Assembly (NCBI GenBank): GCA_002317115.1
Contig: DCIP01000008.1
Span: 1-17,864 of the forward strand
Direction of reading: 5' to 3'
From: Candidatus Scybalocola fimicaballi
Lineage (GTDB): Bacteria > Bacteroidota > Bacteroidia > Bacteroidales > Paludibacteraceae
DNA length: 17,864 bases
Positions 15,274 through 17,864 of this stretch are shown one piece after another; position 1 is the stretch's first letter; each line of letters begins with the position of its first letter. A program made the position numbers and the translations under genes. Below the pieces are notes generated by a model. It was not told the origin of the DNA. It worked only from the letters and a program-made list of their open reading frames with translations, and did no database searches.

Positions 15274-15315
15274 GTTTCGTGTGTCAAGTTATAACTTGAC
15301 ACACGAAACAAAAAA
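15268..15315. repeat. 48-bp perfect palindrome between convergent transcription units
   Basis: The core 15274-15309 is an 18-bp perfect inverted repeat without a spacer, centred on GTTATAAC. The flanking six T and six A extend it to 48 bp. It lies between the tRNA terminator and the terminator of the heptose genes and shares bases with both. Its position and symmetry fit a bidirectional terminator. Confidence 0.85.
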
Positions 15316-15337
15316 AAGACGGGGATATTCCCCCGTC
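15310..15337 (-). terminator. Intrinsic terminator of the heptose-biosynthesis operon
   Basis: The minus strand shows a 7-bp GC-rich stem (arms 15318-15324 and 15331-15337, GACGGGG/CCCCGTC type, 6-nt loop), followed by eight T (15310-15317). It lies 23 bp past the stop codon of the fusion enzyme. Confidence 0.9.
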
Positions 15338-15359
15338 TATATCTGGAAATCATCGGATT

Positions 15360-16592
15360 CTACAGTGTATCCGCAAACGATTTCAAATCTTTATAGAATT
15401 TATCTGTATAATCCTTTGTCTCCTCTGGAGCATCACCATCAGTCAAAAGATAGACAGTTTGCATTCCAGCTTTGTAGCCAAACTGCAAATCAGAAATGGA
15501 ATCACCAACCATTGTAGACTCTGCAAATTCAAGTTCAGGAAAATCTCGCTTGGCATCCTTAGCCATACCTATGGCAGGCTTGCGTCTTCCCGTCTCTTCA
15601 CATGTTTTGTCTATACAATGGTAAATTCTGTCAATTCTTCCTCCAGCGTCTACAATTTCTTTTATCATTGAGACATGAACCTCTTCAAGATTCTGTTCAG
15701 TGAAAATACCTTTTCCTATTCCTCGTTGATTAGTGACTATAAATATTCTGTCGAATTTCTTAGCGAATATTGCCATAGCCTCTTTAGCCCCACTTAGGAA
15801 TTGGAACTCCTCAGGCTTGGTCACATATCCGTCGACTACCCTCTTATTAATCGTACCGTCTCTATCGAGGAAAAGATATTTTGCTTTTGGAAAGAGTCCT
15901 CCAAACTCACGCTGCGCCTTATAATAATCTTCCGGCACACCGATGTCAATGAAATAGCCGCCAAACGGATACGCGACAATATTTTTTCGGAAAGACGGCA
16001 TTTCAAGAATCTCTTTTTCAAAAGAGAATTTTGCAGGCATTCCCTGAGCATGCAGCCAATCTTTCTTCACAATATAAATTCCTCCGTTGATGAATCCTTC
16101 TCCACTCAATTTGCCCTTCTCCACAAAGTCAAGCAAATTACCGTCGGCATCCACCTTTACAGCACCGTACCTTTCAACATTATCTACTTTACGTAAAGCG
16201 ATAGTTATGTTATTTCCCTTGTCGAAATGGAATTTCTCGAAAACCTTGAAATCAATATCGAAAAGAGTATCGCCATTAAGCACAAGGATATCGTTGCTTT
16301 TAGCATAAGTCGACGCAAGGGCGATCGCGCCACCTGTGAAAAGCGGAGTTGTCTCCTGAGCATAACTGATCGAAATTCCACGATAGCTGTCGCCAAAATA
16401 TTCTTGCACTTTCTCGTGCATATAGCCAGTGGATAGAATGACGTGATTGATTCCGATTCCACGAAGACGAGCGAACAAGTAAGCCAAGAAAGGTCTGCCG
16501 TCGACAGGTGCCATAGGTTTCGGAATATTTCCGAGCACATGCTTAAGACGTGTGCCGAAACCGCCAGCCAATATAATCGCTTCAGTAATCAT
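15360..16592 (-). CDS. Fusion of D-glycero-D-manno-heptose 1-phosphate guanylyltransferase and heptose bisphosphate phosphatase (HddC-GmhB type)
   Basis: The protein has 410 residues and two enzymes. Residues 1-232 are a nucleotidyltransferase with LAGGFGTRL (8-16), KPM (25-27), the metal-binding NGD (106-108) and DIGVPEDY (216-223). Residues 236-410 are a HAD-IIIA phosphatase with nucleophile Asp243 and Asp245 in DRDGTIN, VTNQRGIGKG (286-295), Lys338 in RRKPA and MVGDSISD (361-368). With the upstream kinase this fits the GDP-D-glycero-alpha-D-manno-heptose pathway: dephosphorylation of the 1,7-bisphosphate, then transfer of GMP. The usual GmhB zinc loop (CxH...CxC) is missing; only Cys326 and Cys331 remain in a shortened loop. 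The ATG at 16592 is preferred over a TTG three codons upstream because it overlaps the stop of the preceding gene as ATGA. Sugar specificity rests on context; another hexose or heptose phosphate is possible. Confidence 0.85.
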   Translation of the reverse strand: MITEAIILAGGFGTRLKHVLGNIPKPMAPVDGRPFLAYLFARLRGIGINHVILSTGYMHEKVQEYFGDSYRGISISYAQETTPLFTGGAIALASTYAKSNDILVLNGDTLFDIDFKVFEKFHFDKGNNITIALRKVDNVERYGAVKVDADGNLLDFVEKGKLSGEGFINGGIYIVKKDWLHAQGMPAKFSFEKEILEMPSFRKNIVAYPFGGYFIDIGVPEDYYKAQREFGGLFPKAKYLFLDRDGTINKRVVDGYVTKPEEFQFLSGAKEAMAIFAKKFDRIFIVTNQRGIGKGIFTEQNLEEVHVSMIKEIVDAGGRIDRIYHCIDKTCEETGRRKPAIGMAKDAKRDFPELEFAESTMVGDSISDLQFGYKAGMQTVYLLTDGDAPEETKDYTDKFYKDLKSFADTL

Positions 16593-17611
16593 ATTGTCCA
16601 AGTCTTTAAGCCGTTGCAGGTAAACTCATATCTCTTAGCTGCGACACCTAATTCAGCCAACGCTCTCTCTACAGCGAAACGAGTGCAGTTTGGGCAATAG
16701 AAGAACATGAATCCTCCACCACCAGCTCCAGAGATTTTACCACCCGTCGCACCAGCCTTAAGAGCTGTCTCATATAATTTATCGATAAACGGATTTGAGA
16801 TACCATCCGTCATCTTCTTCTTGTATTCCCAACCAAAATTAAGAAGCTCACCCATAGCGTCGATGTCTCCTTTAAGAAGATGCTCCTTCATCTGTACTGC
16901 CTGTTCCTTTAATTTGTGCATAGCCTCAATGGAAGTCTGGTTCTTTCCCTTTACGTTCTTAACCTGACCTTCGATAATTTTTGCTGACTCACGACTTGTC
17001 TGAGTGTAGCAAAGAAGAAGGTTGTGGGCAAGCTCATTTTGGAATTGGCAACGCACACGAAGAGGATTAACGATAACCTTATTGTCGGCGTAGAACTCCA
17101 TAAAGTTAACGCCTCCAAATGTCGCAGCATACTGATCCTGCTTTCCACCAGCCATCTGCAGATCCTCACGCTCAATTTTATAAGCGAGTTGGGCAATATC
17201 ATATTCGCCAAGAGGAAGTTTCAGCCACTCGGCAAACGCTCCCACAATCGCCACCATAAGAGTAGACGATGTACCAAGACCAGAGCCAGCTGGTGCATCC
17301 ACATGCAATGTGATTCGGAAAGAAAGTGCAGAATGAGTAAAATCAGATACTATTCTATTATAGGCTCCACGAGCCAGTACAAAGAATCCATCAGTCGATA
17401 ATCGTTCAGTTGCATCACACACCTCAAATTCATCACAATCAGGACCAACAAATTCTACTTTGCCATTATCCAGGGGTTCGATAGTGGCGTACGCGTACAT
17501 GTTAATTGTTGCGTTAAGGATGGCTCCTCCATAAAGATCAGAAAATGGCGAAACGTCAGTTCCTCCTCCTGCAAGACCAAGTCTTAACGGCGCTTTACTA
17601 CGGTAAATCAT
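16589..17611 (-). CDS. hddA: GHMP-family sugar kinase, probable D-glycero-alpha-D-manno-heptose 7-phosphate kinase
   Basis: The protein has 340 residues, the usual length of HddA. All three GHMP motifs are present: PLRLGLAGGGTDV (8-20), the ATP-binding PAGSGLGTSS (107-116) and GKISGAGGGGFM (291-302). The opening segment with GGGTDVSPF is typical of HddA and related sugar kinases. The predicted reaction is phosphorylation of D-glycero-D-manno-heptose 7-phosphate at C1 with alpha selectivity, giving the 1,7-bisphosphate used by the next gene product. The TGA stop overlaps the ATG of that gene, so translation is likely coupled. The isomerase that starts the pathway (GmhA) is not in the window. 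A -7 box at 17677-17684 predicts a leader of about 60 nt. A fucose or other sugar 1-kinase is the main alternative. Confidence 0.88.
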   Translation of the reverse strand: MIYRSKAPLRLGLAGGGTDVSPFSDLYGGAILNATINMYAYATIEPLDNGKVEFVGPDCDEFEVCDATERLSTDGFFVLARGAYNRIVSDFTHSALSFRITLHVDAPAGSGLGTSSTLMVAIVGAFAEWLKLPLGEYDIAQLAYKIEREDLQMAGGKQDQYAATFGGVNFMEFYADNKVIVNPLRVRCQFQNELAHNLLLCYTQTSRESAKIIEGQVKNVKGKNQTSIEAMHKLKEQAVQMKEHLLKGDIDAMGELLNFGWEYKKKMTDGISNPFIDKLYETALKAGATGGKISGAGGGGFMFFYCPNCTRFAVERALAELGVAAKRYEFTCNGLKTWTI

Positions 17612-17676
17612 GGTTTGTTTATTTAAGTCATCACATCTATAACGGAATACCCTTTCCCATTATTGTTTTAGTTAGT

Positions 17677-17684
17677 CAAAATTA
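17677..17684 (-). promoter_or_regulatory. Bacteroidetes -7 box of the heptose operon
   Basis: The minus strand reads TAATTTTG (TAnnTTTG), 65 bp before the hddA ATG. The predicted start is near 17670. No clear TTG lies at the -33 spacing. The heptamer TTAGTCA touches the box on the opposite strand (17672-17678) and occurs twice more about 75-90 bp upstream. Confidence 0.5.
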
Positions 17685-17804
17685 ACGAATAAATTTCATT
17701 TTCATAGTTGAAATATGTAACAAATATCGGTTATTTGAAGCACATTATCATTGACTAACACTGACTAAATTTCGCATTGAATCAACTTTTACATCTTTTG
17801 ACGC

Positions 17805-17836
17805 AAAAATCCTAAATAATAGGCGGGGATTCAGGA
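17805..17836 (-). terminator. Probable terminator of a minus-strand gene beyond the right edge
   Basis: The minus strand shows an 8-bp stem (TCCTGAAT/ATTTAGGA with one G-T pair, arms 17829-17836 and 17810-17817) and an 11-nt loop, followed by five T. A second small stem (AGGT/ACCT around 17849-17860) followed by seven T lies just upstream at the window edge. Either or both could end the neighbouring transcription unit. Confidence 0.55.
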
Positions 17837-17864
17837 TATATAAAAAAAGGTGCGAACCTCAAAG

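Noticed and set aside
14959..15353. Protein frames over the tRNA cluster on both strands
   Set aside because: They are translations of tRNA genes and their terminators (including the common mis-annotated ERGIRTPG-type product).
16593..16601. Upstream TTG start of the fusion enzyme
   Set aside because: The ATG at 16592 makes the common ATGA overlap with the kinase stop, and the nucleotidyltransferase motif is at its usual distance from that start.

Overview
The window is a piece of chromosome from an AT-rich member of the Bacteroidetes, most likely order Bacteroidales. Four things point there. Several genes are preceded by the Bacteroidetes -7 box TAnnTTTG, and the tRNA operon has a complete TTG-N19-TAnnTTTG promoter. 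There is a one-protein hybrid two-component system of the gut/rumen polysaccharide-utilisation type. Two secreted enzymes end in C-terminal type A sorting domains of the type IX secretion system (T9SS). There is also a lipoprotein TamL. T9SS tails argue against Bacteroides proper and favour Prevotella-like or other T9SS-positive families. The genus cannot be fixed from this sequence.

Layout, left to right; every protein gene is on the minus strand. 1-761 is the N-terminal half of GMP synthase (guaA), cut by the window edge. 866-1366 is shikimate kinase (aroK). 1367-1740 is a gene-free gap with a 32-bp tandem repeat and the terminator of the next gene. 1741-4875 encodes a secreted protein with two SGNH/GDSL esterase domains of rhamnogalacturonan-acetylesterase type. 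5004-8039 encodes a secreted family PL11 rhamnogalacturonan lyase. 8040-8397 holds the lyase promoter, an A/C-rich leader and a 21-bp-spaced direct repeat that looks like an activator operator. 8398-12402 is the hybrid two-component regulator. 12480-14804 is the TamL outer-membrane protein. On the plus strand, 14878-15273 is a complete Lys-Ser-Asp tRNA operon. 15360-17611 is a two-gene, translationally coupled unit for GDP-D-glycero-D-manno-heptose synthesis: a GHMP kinase, then a nucleotidyltransferase-phosphatase fusion. 17612-17864 is upstream promoter sequence plus the probable terminator of a gene outside the window.

How the genes work together: 1741-12402 reads as a compact sensor-plus-enzymes locus for the pectin backbone rhamnogalacturonan I. 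The regulator would sense an oligosaccharide in the periplasm and activate the lyase-esterase operon through its AraC-type domain. The esterase would remove acetyl groups that block the lyase. Both enzymes would leave the cell through T9SS. No SusC/SusD pair is present in the window. The two enzymes share an uncharacterised ~215-residue module just before the sorting domain, which is the most interesting protein-level observation. I did not find an unambiguous new defence or mobile system. The best leads are that shared module, the predicted operator, the heptose fusion enzyme, the 32-bp repeat array and the GTTATAAC-centred palindromes.
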